DNA of 64,000 bases from UBA3871 sp041797745 (GCA_041797745.1 JBHBZU010000054.1:1-64000); one strand, 5' to 3'; positions 34,471 to 44,380 are shown, counted from the first letter of the stretch. Notes: a model not told the origin generated them from the sequence alone. Numbers and translations are program-made.

Positions 34471-35829
34471 ATGAAAAAGAAAATTTCAAGAATATTGCTT
34501 GCAGGGACTAACAGTGGCTGTGGTAAAACTACAGTTGTTTGTGCCATTTTACAAGCTTTAGTAAATCAAAATTTAAAAGTGGGAGCTTTCAAATGCGGAC
34601 CCGATTATATAGACCCTATGTTTCACAGCAGAGTAATAGGGGCAAAAAGCGGAAATTTGGATATGTTTTTTCTTGGTGAAAATACCCTCAAATATCTTCT
34701 GACGCAAAATGCAGAAGACTGCGACATCAGCGTTATAGAGGGGGTTATGGGATATTATGACGGCCTAGGGCTTACAGGAACAAAATCCAGCACCTATGAA
34801 GTGGCCCTTGCTACAAATACTCCAACAGTCCTTATAGCTGACGCTAAAGGGGCTTCTTTATCCGTTTTGGCTACAATTAAAGGTTTTGCTGAATTTAGAG
34901 ATAACAGCGGAATTAAGGGGGTTATCCTAAACAGGTGTAGTAAGATGACTTATACCGCATTAGCTGCTGCTATTGAAGAATACTTTCATGGAGAAATAAA
35001 ACCTCTTGGCTATTTGCCGCAGGTGCCGGAAAGTTCACTGGAAAGCAGGCATTTGGGGCTGGTTACAGCTTCAGAAGTTCAGGATTTAAAGGAAAAAATG
35101 CAGCGTTTAGCGGAGGCGGCAGAGGAAAGTTTAGACCTTGATGGCTTAAAAGAAATGGCGTTAAAGGCTCCTACATTAGAATATCAACCTGTTACAATTA
35201 AGCCTTTCGATGAAAAGGTGAGAATAGGTGTAGCAAGGGACAAAGCCTTTTGCTTCTACTATGAGGACAGTTTAGAGGCTTTAAGAAAGGCGGGAGCTGA
35301 ACTTGTTGAATTTAGCCCTTTGGAAGATGAAAAACTTCCTGAAAATATTCAAGGACTTTATCTTGGAGGAGGTTACCCTGAACTTTATAAGGAAAAGCTT
35401 AACCAAAACCGCTCCATGCTTGAAAGTATCAGAAATGCGCTAAAGGGAAAGCTACCATGTATTGCCGAATGCGGCGGATTTATGTATCTTTTGGAAAATA
35501 TCGAGGGTACGGAGATGGTGGGCTCCTTAAAGGGTGGTTGCTACAATAAGGGAAAGCTCACACGCTTCGGTTACATTACTTTGACCGCCAAGAAAGACAA
35601 TATGCTTTGCAACAAAGGCGAAAGCATAAGAGCTCACGAATTTCACCATTATGACGCAGAAGTAAGTGGTGAAGATTTTAACGCAAAAAAAGAAAATGGA
35701 AGACAGTGGAATGCAGTAATTGCAACAGAAAGCCTCTATGCAGGCTATCCTCACTTTCACTTCTATTCAAATATAAATTTTGTAGATAATTTTTATAAAG
35801 CCTGTATTAAGGAGAAGAAAAATGTTTGA
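34471..35829 (+). CDS. cbiA: Cobyrinate a,c-diamide synthase CbiA
   Basis: 452 residues from the ATG at 34471 (AGAGGA 6 nt upstream); an in-frame TTG at 34468 is less likely. N-terminal P-loop amidoligase domain with GTNSGCGKTT, C-terminal class I glutamine amidotransferase domain with nucleophile Cys in IAECGGFMYL and LYLGGGYPELY before it. It amidates side chains a and c of cobyrinate with glutamine and ATP. First gene of the biosynthetic part; its 3' end overlaps cbiC by 8 nt. Confidence 0.94.
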   Translation: MKKKISRILLAGTNSGCGKTTVVCAILQALVNQNLKVGAFKCGPDYIDPMFHSRVIGAKSGNLDMFFLGENTLKYLLTQNAEDCDISVIEGVMGYYDGLGLTGTKSSTYEVALATNTPTVLIADAKGASLSVLATIKGFAEFRDNSGIKGVILNRCSKMTYTALAAAIEEYFHGEIKPLGYLPQVPESSLESRHLGLVTASEVQDLKEKMQRLAEAAEESLDLDGLKEMALKAPTLEYQPVTIKPFDEKVRIGVARDKAFCFYYEDSLEALRKAGAELVEFSPLEDEKLPENIQGLYLGGGYPELYKEKLNQNRSMLESIRNALKGKLPCIAECGGFMYLLENIEGTEMVGSLKGGCYNKGKLTRFGYITLTAKKDNMLCNKGESIRAHEFHHYDAEVSGEDFNAKKENGRQWNAVIATESLYAGYPHFHFYSNINFVDNFYKACIKEKKNV

Positions 35830-36445
35830 GATTGTAAAGCCCATGGATATTGAAAAGCGTAGCTTTGAGATTATTACAGAGCTGCTTGGGGATAAAAAAC
35901 TGGATTCAGAGCAGGAAGCCATCATAAAGAGAGTGATTCACACCACTGCGGATTTTGATTATGCTGATAATCTTGTATTTTCTAAAGACGCGGTTAAAAT
36001 TGCTTTAGATAAATTAAAGGGAGGCTGTGATATCGTAACGGATACACAGATGGCTAAATCAGGAATTAACAAGACTATTCTTGGGAAATTAGGTGGCGAG
36101 GTTCATTGCTTTATGTCCGATGAAGATGTGGCAAAGGAAGCAAAAGCCAGAGGCGTTACCAGAGCAACGGTATCAATGGAAAAGGCGGCAAAACTGGAAA
36201 AACCATGTATTTTTGCCATCGGCAATGCTCCAACTGCGCTTATTGCACTAAAGGAACTGATAGATGAGGGCAAGCTGAAACCGGTTTTAATTATAGGAGT
36301 GCCTGTGGGCTTTGTAAATGTAGTTGAAAGTAAAGAATTAATCATTGAGTCGGGGCTTCCTTTTATTGTAGGAAAAGGAAGAAAGGGAGGAAGCAATGTG
36401 GCAGCAGCTATTTGTAATGCACTCCTTTATAAGATAACAAGATAA
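35822..36445 (+). CDS. cbiC: Cobalt-precorrin-8 methylmutase CbiC
   Basis: 207 residues. HTTADFDYADNLVFS contains the catalytic histidine of the precorrin-8X methylmutase family; AIGNAPTAL and GVPVGFVNVVESKE are further family blocks. It moves the methyl group from C11 to C12 to give cobyrinate. AAGGAGAAG precedes the ATG, which overlaps cbiA. Length normal. Confidence 0.95.
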   Translation: MFEIVKPMDIEKRSFEIITELLGDKKLDSEQEAIIKRVIHTTADFDYADNLVFSKDAVKIALDKLKGGCDIVTDTQMAKSGINKTILGKLGGEVHCFMSDEDVAKEAKARGVTRATVSMEKAAKLEKPCIFAIGNAPTALIALKELIDEGKLKPVLIIGVPVGFVNVVESKELIIESGLPFIVGKGRKGGSNVAAAICNALLYKITR

Positions 36446-36449
36446 AGAT

Positions 36450-37598
36450 ATGGAAGATTACATAGTAAAAGAGGGTAAGAAGTTAAGGTTCGGTTATACC
36501 ACCGGTTCCTGCGCCGCTGCGGCAGCAAAGGCGGCAGCTTATATGCTTCTTACAGGGCGCGAAAAAAACAAAATAAAAATCAGCACTCCCAAGGGAATGG
36601 ATTTGGAACTTGAGGTTTTAAATATTGATATGAGTGAGGACTATGTTTCCTGCGGTATCGTTAAGGACGCGGGGGATGACCCTGACATTACATCGGGAGC
36701 CATAATCTTTGCCAAGGTTAGCAAATCGGAAAAAAAGGAAATTTATATTGACGGAGGAGCTGGAGTAGGGAGAGTAACCAAACGAGGACTTGACCAGCCT
36801 GTTGGCGAAGCGGCTATCAATTCTGTTCCAAGACAGATGATTACCGAAAATATAAAAGAAGTTTGCAAGCTGGCGGACTACAACAAGGGGCTTAAAGTGG
36901 AAATATCCGTTCCTGAGGGTGAAAAACTGGCTCAAAAAACCTTTAATTCAAGATTGGGAATTTTAGGCGGTATATCCATTTTAGGAACTACAGGCATAGT
37001 AGAGCCCATGAGCGAGCAAGCTCTGGTGGATACCATCAGGGTGGAGCTTCGTCAAAGAAAAGAAAACGGAGACAGATTCGTACTTTTGACACCGGGTAAT
37101 TACGGCTCCGATTTCATTAAATACGGCATGGAACTGGATTCAAAGCTTGCGGTATTAACTTCAAACTTTATAGGAGATTCCCTTGATATTTGTGTAGAAA
37201 TGGGCTTTGAGGGAATACTTCTGGTGGGGCATATAGGAAAGCTGGTAAAAATTGCAGGAGGAATGTTAAACACTCATTCAAAGTATGGAGATTGCCGTAT
37301 GGATATTATGGCAGCTCATGCGGGAGCTTTAGGTTTGGCTTCGGAGCATATAGGAGAAATTCTTGATTGCGCAACCTGTGATGACGCACTTCGCATACTT
37401 AAAGAAAACTGCCTATATGAAGAAACCTTAAAAAGTCTTTCTTCTAAAATAGAATTTATTATGAATCACAGGGTTCGCGGAAATATGAAAACAGGAGCTA
37501 TTTTGTTTTCAAAGGAATACGGATTTTTGGCAGGAACTTCACAAGCTGATGAGTTATTGGAGCTCTTGACAGAACAGAAAAAGGAAAGGGAAAATTAA
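36450..37598 (+). CDS. cbiD: Cobalt-precorrin-5B C1-methyltransferase CbiD
   Basis: 382 residues. LRFGYTTGSCAAAAAKAA at the N-terminus, DAGDDPDITSGA and the GTTGIVEPMSEQAL region are diagnostic for CbiD, the SAM-dependent methyltransferase of the anaerobic route. Its presence together with CbiG shows that the anaerobic (early cobalt insertion) pathway is used. Starts 4 nt after cbiC. Confidence 0.95.
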   Translation: MEDYIVKEGKKLRFGYTTGSCAAAAAKAAAYMLLTGREKNKIKISTPKGMDLELEVLNIDMSEDYVSCGIVKDAGDDPDITSGAIIFAKVSKSEKKEIYIDGGAGVGRVTKRGLDQPVGEAAINSVPRQMITENIKEVCKLADYNKGLKVEISVPEGEKLAQKTFNSRLGILGGISILGTTGIVEPMSEQALVDTIRVELRQRKENGDRFVLLTPGNYGSDFIKYGMELDSKLAVLTSNFIGDSLDICVEMGFEGILLVGHIGKLVKIAGGMLNTHSKYGDCRMDIMAAHAGALGLASEHIGEILDCATCDDALRILKENCLYEETLKSLSSKIEFIMNHRVRGNMKTGAILFSKEYGFLAGTSQADELLELLTEQKKEREN

Positions 37599-37599
37599 G

Positions 37600-38355
37600 A
37601 TGGTACATTTTGTTGGTGCCGGCAGCGGTGCAGTAGATTTAATAACTGTTAGAGGAGTAAAACTTCTTTCGGAAGCGGATGTGGTGATTTATGCAGGTTC
37701 TTTGGTAAATCCGGAGTTACTTTCTTACACTAAAGAAGACTGCGAAATTCACAACAGTGCAAAGATGACTTTAGAACAGGTGATAGATGTTATTTTAAAG
37801 GCGGAAGCAAAGGGTAAGACTACAGTAAGACTTCATACGGGAGATTCAAGTATCTACGGAGCTGTAAGGGAGCAGTTTGATGAGCTTGAAAAGCACAGCA
37901 TTGATTACGATGTTTGCCCCGGAGTAAGCTCTTTCTGCGGTGCTGCCTCCGTACTTCGTACAGAATATACATTACCGAATGTTAGCCAGACGGTTATCAT
38001 TACAAGAGCAGAGGGGCGTACTCCCGTTCCTGAAAAGGAGTCCATAAAGAAGCTGGCAGCTCATGGAGCCACCATGGTACTGTTTTTAAGTACCTCTCTT
38101 ACCGAAAAACTTCAGGCGGATTTACTGGAGGGCGGTTATCCGACAACGACTCCCGTAGCAATAGTAAGCAAGGCTACTTGGCCGGATCAGCAGATTTTCC
38201 GATGTACTTTGGACTCTTTACATTCTACGGTAACAGAAAATGGCTTAACTAAAACTTCCCTTATTATTGTCGGTGAATGTATGGGGGATGAATATATGCG
38301 TTCATTGCTTTATCATCCGAGCTTCACTACGGAATATAGAGAGGCAACGGAATAA
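37600..38355 (+). CDS. cbiF: Cobalt-precorrin-4 C11-methyltransferase CbiF
   Basis: 251 residues, class III (tetrapyrrole) methyltransferase. VHFVGAGSGAVDLITVRG, YAGSLVNPELL, LHTGDSSIYGA and the CPGVSSF loop identify CbiF rather than CbiH or CbiL. It methylates C11 of cobalt-precorrin-4. One nucleotide separates it from cbiD and its last base is the first of cbiG. Confidence 0.94.
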   Translation: MVHFVGAGSGAVDLITVRGVKLLSEADVVIYAGSLVNPELLSYTKEDCEIHNSAKMTLEQVIDVILKAEAKGKTTVRLHTGDSSIYGAVREQFDELEKHSIDYDVCPGVSSFCGAASVLRTEYTLPNVSQTVIITRAEGRTPVPEKESIKKLAAHGATMVLFLSTSLTEKLQADLLEGGYPTTTPVAIVSKATWPDQQIFRCTLDSLHSTVTENGLTKTSLIIVGECMGDEYMRSLLYHPSFTTEYREATE

Positions 38356-39395
38356 TGAAAATCAGGATTTTTGCATATTCTTCTAAAGGTTGCAAAACCA
38401 TGGAAAGAGTAGCGGAAGCATTGAAAAATAATGTAAACGATTGTGCAGCAAATGATTGCGAATGTTTTACGATTGAAAAGTTTTTGCAGCCTAATTTTCG
38501 ACTAATTGAAAAACCCTCAAAGGATTTCTACAAAAAGGCTTTCAATCAGTCGGAGGCATTGATTTTCATATCTTCTTGCGGTATTGCCATCAGAAATATA
38601 GCGCCTCACGTAAGGGATAAAAAAACAGATCCTGCGGTAATTTGTATTGATGAGCTGGGGACATTCGTAATTTCACTTCTTTCAGGTCACATAGGCGGTG
38701 CAAATGAACTGGCTTTACGGCTTGCAGGCGCGTTAAAGGTGCAACCTGTCATAACCACAGCCACGGATATTAACGGCAGATTTTCAGTAGATTCATGGGC
38801 GGCAAGGAAAGGTTACGTCATAGACAATATGCTCTTGGCAAAAGAAGTTTCGGCGGCTATTTTGGAAAGGGATTTACCCTTTAGTTCCGAGTTTAAATTT
38901 AAAGGAAAACTGCCCTCAGGGATTTTTGAGGCGGAGGAGGGAGCCTTAGGAATTTTCCTAGGCTATCACAATCAATCTCCTTTTGATAAGACCTTGAAAA
39001 TCGTAGCACCCTATCTGCATATGGGTTTAGGCTGCCGAAAGGACACACCTGCCGAAAAGATTGCCTATGCTGTGGATAAAGTGCTGGAAGAAGAAAGAAT
39101 TGACCCCAGAGCTATAGCAGATGTGGCTTCTATTGATTTGAAAGCTGAAGAAAAGGGCTTGCTTGAGTATTGCCGTCAGAAAAACTTAACTGTCAGCTTC
39201 TACACATCGGAAGAGCTGGCAGCAGTTGAGGGAGCTTTTACTTCTTCAACCTTTGTAAAAAGCATAACAGGGGTGGACAATGTTTGCGAACGTGCCGCAC
39301 TTGTTAATTCAGATAAACTTATAGTGAGAAAAACCGCTATTGATGGTGTAACCGTTGCCATTGGAGCAGAAAGTGCAGAGGTAGATTTTGAATAA
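38355..39395 (+). CDS. cbiG: Cobalt-precorrin-5A hydrolase CbiG
   Basis: 346 residues. N-terminal region with FISSCGIAIRNIAPHVRDKKTDPAV and the LSGHIGGANELALRLA block (catalytic Asp/His surroundings), C-terminal domain with MGLGCRKDTPAEKI. CbiG opens the delta-lactone and releases acetaldehyde, the step that contracts the ring under anaerobic conditions. Both family halves are present, so it is full length. Ends inside the cbiH start. Confidence 0.94.
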   Translation: MKIRIFAYSSKGCKTMERVAEALKNNVNDCAANDCECFTIEKFLQPNFRLIEKPSKDFYKKAFNQSEALIFISSCGIAIRNIAPHVRDKKTDPAVICIDELGTFVISLLSGHIGGANELALRLAGALKVQPVITTATDINGRFSVDSWAARKGYVIDNMLLAKEVSAAILERDLPFSSEFKFKGKLPSGIFEAEEGALGIFLGYHNQSPFDKTLKIVAPYLHMGLGCRKDTPAEKIAYAVDKVLEEERIDPRAIADVASIDLKAEEKGLLEYCRQKNLTVSFYTSEELAAVEGAFTSSTFVKSITGVDNVCERAALVNSDKLIVRKTAIDGVTVAIGAESAEVDFE

Positions 39396-40119
39396 AGTAG
39401 TTATAATCGGTATCGGACCGGGAAATTATGAGAATATGACTGTAGGGGCTGATGAAGCTCTTAAAACTTGCGATGTAATCATCGGATACACGGTATATGT
39501 GGATTTAGTAAAGGAAAGATACCCTGATAAAGAGTTTCTTACCACACCTATGACCCAGGAAGCTAAACGTTGTCAAATGGCATTGGACATGGCAAATGAG
39601 GGTAAAAATGTTGCCTTGGTTTGCTCGGGAGATAGCGGAGTATACGGCATGGCAGCTTTGGTTTATGAGATTAGAGGCGAAAATCCAAAGCCTGATATTC
39701 AGGTTATTTCAGGACTTACTGCGGCTTGCAGCGGAGGCGCTGTTTTAGGCGCGCCGCTAACCCATGATTTTGCGGTAATCAGTTTAAGTGACAGGCTTAC
39801 TCCATGGGAAAAAATCGAAAAGAGATTGGAAGCAGCGGCTATTTCCGACCTTTCCATAGTTCTTTATAATCCTGCAAGCAAAGGTAGACCTGAACATCTA
39901 AAGCACGCTTGCGAAATACTTTTAAGGCATTTACCTAAGGACAGAATTTGCGGTGTAGTTCAGCACATAGGTCGCAGCGGAGAAAATCGAAGAATTATGA
40001 CCTTAAACGAATTAAAGGACAGTGAAGTTGATATGTTCTGTACCATCTTCATAGGAAACGAAATGACTAAGATTATTGGTGGAAATATGGTAACACCAAG
40101 AGGATATAGAAATGTTTAA
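39388..40119 (+). CDS. cbiH: Cobalt-factor III/precorrin-3B C17-methyltransferase CbiH
   Basis: 243 residues, TTG start overlapping the end of cbiG by 8 nt. VVIIGIGPGNYENMTVGA, GYTVYVDL, CSGDSGVYGMAALV and SLSDRLTPWE place it with CbiH/CobJ. It methylates C17 and promotes ring contraction. No Fe-S extension is seen, so it is the short form. Confidence 0.94.
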   Translation: MNKVVIIGIGPGNYENMTVGADEALKTCDVIIGYTVYVDLVKERYPDKEFLTTPMTQEAKRCQMALDMANEGKNVALVCSGDSGVYGMAALVYEIRGENPKPDIQVISGLTAACSGGAVLGAPLTHDFAVISLSDRLTPWEKIEKRLEAAAISDLSIVLYNPASKGRPEHLKHACEILLRHLPKDRICGVVQHIGRSGENRRIMTLNELKDSEVDMFCTIFIGNEMTKIIGGNMVTPRGYRNV

Positions 40120-42166
40120 GATTTGTGTCTTTGCAGGAACAACAGAGGGCAGGAGAATAGTCAGTTTTCTTGCAGGTCAAGGCGTAGAAGTGACAGCCTG
40201 CGTTGCAACGGAATACGGTAAAGAACTTATAAATGAGTCAGCCAATGTGACTGTTTCAGACAAGCGAATGAGCTGTGACGAAATGGAAGCCATGATGAAA
40301 GTTAAAAGCTTTGATTTAGTGGTGGATGCGACTCATCCTTATGCAGCTTTGGTTACTGAAAACATTCAGAGAGCTTGTGAAAATAGCGGAACCGAATATT
40401 TAAGACTTTTACGAGATGATTCAAAGGTGAAAGAGGTTCTTGGAAAAGAAAAGTTGATATCGGAGGAAACAGAAAACTCGGATAGCAGGGAAAAATTTGC
40501 AGATAATTTTGAAGAGGGGAAAGTAGTAAACACCATAGAAGAAGCTGTGGAGTTTTTGGACAGTACCGAGGGCAATATTTTATTGACTACGGGAAGTAAG
40601 GATCTTCATAAGTTTTCTGCAATAAAGAATTTTTCAGAGAGAGTATATGCAAGAGTGCTTCCGATGGAGGACTCACTTAAACTGTGCAAAGAGGCGGGAG
40701 TAAAGCCTGCTCATATAATAGGAATGCAGGGACCTTTCTCGGTAGATATGAATATGGCACAGCTTAAAGCTATATCTGCCAAATGGCTGGTTTCCAAGGA
40801 TGGAGGCTCCACAGGCGGTTTTTTGGAGAAAGTTGAGGCTTCGATTAATACTGGTGTTAAGTTATTAATTATAGGAAGACCTGTTCAGAGCAAAGGTAAA
40901 AGCTATGAGGAAACTTTGAAGCTGCTTTGTCATAGATTCGGTCTTATTGTCAGACCTAAAGTTACTATTGTGGGTATAGGACCGGGCGCGGAAAAATATA
41001 TGACTAAAGGCGTATCAGAAGCCATAAATGAAGCGGATTGTCTTATAGGAGCTGCGAGAATGTTGGAGTCGGTAGGCAGGCAAAATCAGGAAAGGTTTTT
41101 CGCCATTGCTCCTGACAAAATAGAAAGCTGTATTAGAGAAAATTCAAGGTTTAGTAATTTCTGCGTGGTAATGTCGGGAGATACAGGGTTTTTCAGCGGA
41201 ACTAAAAAACTTTTGCCTCTTTTGAAAGATTGCGAAGTGGAGATTCTTTCAGGCATAAGCTCCCCTGTATACCTTTGCTCCAAATTGGGAATGTCTTATG
41301 AAGACATTAAAATGGTAAGCACCCATGGCAGAAACCATAACATAGCAGCAGATGTAAAGGCAAATCGTAAGGTTTTCGCATTGGTAGGCGGAGAAAGCGG
41401 TATTTGCGACCTTTGCAGCAGGCTTGTGGAAGCTGGCTTGGAAGACGTAAGGGTTTATGTCGGTGAAAGACTTAGCTATAAGGAAGAGAAAATTACTACG
41501 GGAAAAGCGGGAGAGCTTTTGAATGAAAGCTTTGATTCCTTAAGCGTAGCTTTAATAGTAAACGAAAGTCCTAATGCAGTGGTTACCCACGGACTTCCTG
41601 ACGAAGTATTCCATAGAAATCTCTCTGAGGGAGAAGTGGTTCCTATGACAAAGATGGAAGTTAGAGCCGTTTCAATTTCCAAATTGCAGCTTACAGCTGA
41701 AAGCATTTGCTATGATATAGGAGCAGGAACAGGTTCAGTGTCCTTGGAAATGGCACTTATGGCAAAGAACGGTCATGTATATGCTATTGAGCGTAAGGAA
41801 AAGGCAGTGGAACTGCTTAAAATGAATCAAAGCTCCATGGGTATTGAAAATATGACTATTGTTGCAGGTGCGGCACCTGAGGCGATGGAAGAATTGCCAC
41901 CGCCCACCCATGCTTTTTTGGGAGGAACCTCAGGAAATGCTAAAAAGATTATTACAAGCCTTTTGGCAAAAAATCCAAAGGTTAGAATTGTTGCAACAGC
42001 CATAGCACTGGAATCCATAGGAGAACTTACTGCATTAATTAAGGACTATGGCTTTAGTGAGACGGAAATTATTTCCATGACTGTGGCAAAAGACAGAAGT
42101 GTGGGTTCATATCATCTCATGACAGGTCAAAATCCGATATATATTTTTACTATGCAAAATAAGTGA
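40112..42166 (+). CDS. Three-domain cobalamin enzyme CbiJ-CbiE-CbiT
   Basis: 684 residues in three parts. Residues 1-280: CbiJ, cobalt-precorrin-6A reductase (CVFAGTTEGRRIV, DATHPYA, TTGSKDLHKF). Residues about 281-485: CbiE, C5-methyltransferase (VTIVGIGPGAEKYMTKG, VMSGDTGFFSGTKKL). Residues about 490-684: CbiT, C15-methyltransferase/decarboxylase (MTKMEVRA, YDIGAGTGSVSLEMA, AFLGGTSGN). CbiE-CbiT fusions (CobL type) are common, but CbiJ joined in front is less so. The chain would do reduction, two methylations and decarboxylation in successive order. A stretch around residues 112-145 (many D/E/S/N, after KVKEVLGKEK) is an insert relative to typical CbiJ. It overlaps cbiH by 8 nt. Confidence 0.93.
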   Translation: MFKICVFAGTTEGRRIVSFLAGQGVEVTACVATEYGKELINESANVTVSDKRMSCDEMEAMMKVKSFDLVVDATHPYAALVTENIQRACENSGTEYLRLLRDDSKVKEVLGKEKLISEETENSDSREKFADNFEEGKVVNTIEEAVEFLDSTEGNILLTTGSKDLHKFSAIKNFSERVYARVLPMEDSLKLCKEAGVKPAHIIGMQGPFSVDMNMAQLKAISAKWLVSKDGGSTGGFLEKVEASINTGVKLLIIGRPVQSKGKSYEETLKLLCHRFGLIVRPKVTIVGIGPGAEKYMTKGVSEAINEADCLIGAARMLESVGRQNQERFFAIAPDKIESCIRENSRFSNFCVVMSGDTGFFSGTKKLLPLLKDCEVEILSGISSPVYLCSKLGMSYEDIKMVSTHGRNHNIAADVKANRKVFALVGGESGICDLCSRLVEAGLEDVRVYVGERLSYKEEKITTGKAGELLNESFDSLSVALIVNESPNAVVTHGLPDEVFHRNLSEGEVVPMTKMEVRAVSISKLQLTAESICYDIGAGTGSVSLEMALMAKNGHVYAIERKEKAVELLKMNQSSMGIENMTIVAGAAPEAMEELPPPTHAFLGGTSGNAKKIITSLLAKNPKVRIVATAIALESIGELTALIKDYGFSETEIISMTVAKDRSVGSYHLMTGQNPIYIFTMQNK

Positions 42167-42205
42167 TAAACAAAAGACTTTGTATTTTAATTTTGGAGGT
42201 AAAAC

Positions 42206-43192
42206 ATGGCGTGGTCTTTATTAGCACTGCCAATAGGTTTTATATTAGATTTGATATTAGGGGATCCGAGAAATCTTCCCCATCCTGTCATATGGATAGG
42301 TAAGCTCATAGATTTTGCCAATAGGTTTTTTAGAGGTATCTTTCCTAAAACCGTTGCAGGTGAAAGGCTTGCAGGCTTTTGCATTTGGATAAAGGTGGTG
42401 GCGGTTACCGCTTTTGTTTCCGCAACCCTTATTATTCTTTCTTATAAAACAAATCTCATACTGGGAATAGCGGTTGAAAGCCTTATGTGCTGGCAGATTA
42501 TGGCGACAAAATCCCTTAGAAGCGAAAGCATGAAAGTTTATGAGGTTTTAGAGCATGGAAGCCTTGAAGAAGCAAGGTATCAGGTTTCAATGATTGTAGG
42601 AAGAGATACTCAAAGTTTGGATGATAGGGATATAACCAAGGCTACAGTTGAGACTGTGGCTGAAAATACCTCCGACGGCGTCATAGCACCTATGATTTAT
42701 ATGGCGCTTGGGGGAGCGGTAGCGGGCTTTATTTACAAGGCTGTTAATACCATGGATTCCATGCTTGGTTATGTGGAAGAACCCTATAAAAATGTGGGTT
42801 TTTTGCCTGCTAAAATGGATGACTTTTTTAATTACATTCCTGCCAGAATGGCAGCTTTTATAATGCTTTTTGCAGGGGTGTTTTTAAGAATGGATGTAAG
42901 AAACGGTTATCGCATATTTAAGCGTGACAGATATAATCATGCCAGCCCCAATTCAGCTCAAACCGAGTCGGTATGCGCAGGACTTTTGGGGGTGGAGCTT
43001 GCCGGGGATGCTTGGTATCATGGTGTTTTACATCGAAAAAAATTTATAGGAGAACCCTTAAGACCCATAGAACACGAAGATATTAAGAGAGCTTGCAGCC
43101 TTATGTATGCAGCAGCAGGGATTTCCCTTGTCCTTTGCAACCTTATTCACTGCGGAATTTTTATGGCGATTAAATTTTTATTGCATATATAA
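42206..43192 (+). CDS. cbiB: Adenosylcobinamide-phosphate synthase CbiB
   Basis: 328 residues, integral membrane protein with about five to seven hydrophobic segments. GDPRNLPHPVIWIGKLI, the VETVAENTSDGVIAPMIY block and HASPNSAQTES are highly conserved in CbiB/CobD. It attaches (R)-1-amino-2-propanol phosphate to the f side chain. TTGGAGG precedes the ATG. The stop codon is in a 16-bp direct repeat that continues into the spacer. Confidence 0.94.
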   Translation: MAWSLLALPIGFILDLILGDPRNLPHPVIWIGKLIDFANRFFRGIFPKTVAGERLAGFCIWIKVVAVTAFVSATLIILSYKTNLILGIAVESLMCWQIMATKSLRSESMKVYEVLEHGSLEEARYQVSMIVGRDTQSLDDRDITKATVETVAENTSDGVIAPMIYMALGGAVAGFIYKAVNTMDSMLGYVEEPYKNVGFLPAKMDDFFNYIPARMAAFIMLFAGVFLRMDVRNGYRIFKRDRYNHASPNSAQTESVCAGLLGVELAGDAWYHGVLHRKKFIGEPLRPIEHEDIKRACSLMYAAAGISLVLCNLIHCGIFMAIKFLLHI

Positions 43193-43212
43193 TTTGTTGC
43201 ATATATAAATTA
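43181..43212 (+). repeat. 16-bp direct repeat across the cbiB stop codon
   Basis: TTGCATATATAATTTG (43181-43196) followed by TTGCATATATAAATTA (43197-43212), 14 of 16 identical. The first copy contains the TAA stop (43190-43192). Confidence 0.8.
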
Positions 43213-43295
43213 ACGACTTTAATTTTTTTAAGGTGTTGAGCTAATGCAGTTTTATTTCGTATTTGCTATATTTACTTTTTTACAGGGGCAGGAAT

Positions 43296-44378
43296 ATGCT
43301 TTATAAATCTAAAAATCTTCACGGTGGAGATATTTACGGGGACAAAATAATATTGGATTATTCAGCCAACACCAATCCGTTCGGTACGCCTTTAGGGGTT
43401 AAACAGGCTATTATTGATATACTTGACAGCTTGGACAGATACCCTGACCCGTATTGCCGCAGGTTGCTTGGGGATTTGGCAGAGCACGAGGGCGTGCCTA
43501 TAGATTATCTCATCTGCGGCAACGGCGCAGCCGAGATAATCTATAGCTACTGCAAAGCAGTAGCTGCCAAAACCGCTGTAGAGTTGGCACCTACCTTTGC
43601 GGAATATTCACTGGGGCTGGAGGCTTTTGGAACAAAGCTGAAGAGATATTTCCTAACAAGAGAAAAAGGCTTTAAGCCCGATGATGAACTCTTAGATTTT
43701 ATTGAAAAGGAAAAGCCGGATGTTCTTTTCCTTTGCCATCCAAACAATCCTACAGGACAGATAATCGAAGAAAAACTTTTAATAAAAATCGTAAAGCTCA
43801 GTAAAAAGCTGGATATTCGTGTCTTTTTAGACGAATGTTTTTTGGACTTGGCAAGCCGAGGTTTTGATGTAAAGCCTTTACTTTCAGACAATCCTCAGCT
43901 TTTCATATTAAAAGCCTTTACCAAAAGCTACGGTATGGCAGGTGTGAGACTGGGATACGGCATGACAAGCGATAATAAGCTACTTAGTAAAATGTCTGAA
44001 GCCGTTCAGCCTTGGAATGTGTCTACTGTGGCACAGGCTGCGGGGATTGCGGCACTTAAAGAAGAAAAATTCCTAAAGGATACCAAAGTGCTTATTATGA
44101 AAGAACGACTCTGGCTTCGGGAAGAACTTGAAACACTGGGTTATTGGAGCAGCGATTCCGTAACAAACTATATTTTATTTCAAGGGGAGAAAGCACTGGC
44201 GGATAAACTGAAAACACAGGGTATTGCCATTAGAAAATGTGATAACTACCACGGGTTAAATGACCGATATTACAGAATTGCAGTGAGAACTCACGAAGAA
44301 AATATGAAGCTGATTTCCACAATCAAAGAAGTTACTAAAAACGACCAAACACAACTGAAAACAGCTAAACACGACTGA
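43296..44378 (+). CDS. cobD: L-threonine-O-3-phosphate decarboxylase CobD (PLP-dependent)
   Basis: 360 residues from the ATG at 43296, which has GGGGCAGG just upstream; the frame is open to a TTG at 43263 but that part has no homologous look. Aminotransferase fold type I: DYSANTNPFG, HPNNPTG, FLDECFLDL and the PLP-lysine in KAFTKSYGMAGVRLGYG. It makes aminopropanol phosphate for CbiB. The last about ten residues (DQTQLKTAKHD) are polar, unlike the family, and come from a 20-bp tandem repeat in the DNA. Confidence 0.9.
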   Translation: MLYKSKNLHGGDIYGDKIILDYSANTNPFGTPLGVKQAIIDILDSLDRYPDPYCRRLLGDLAEHEGVPIDYLICGNGAAEIIYSYCKAVAAKTAVELAPTFAEYSLGLEAFGTKLKRYFLTREKGFKPDDELLDFIEKEKPDVLFLCHPNNPTGQIIEEKLLIKIVKLSKKLDIRVFLDECFLDLASRGFDVKPLLSDNPQLFILKAFTKSYGMAGVRLGYGMTSDNKLLSKMSEAVQPWNVSTVAQAAGIAALKEEKFLKDTKVLIMKERLWLREELETLGYWSSDSVTNYILFQGEKALADKLKTQGIAIRKCDNYHGLNDRYYRIAVRTHEENMKLISTIKEVTKNDQTQLKTAKHD

Positions 44379-44380
44379 AA
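44341..44380 (+). repeat. 20-bp tandem repeat at the 3' end of cobD
   Basis: Copies at 44341-44360 and 44361-44380 agree at 16 of 20 positions (ACRRCYAAACACRACTGAAA). The stop TGA (44376-44378) is in copy 2; copy 1 encodes residues in the polar tail. In frame this lengthens the protein rather than only the spacer. Confidence 0.75.
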
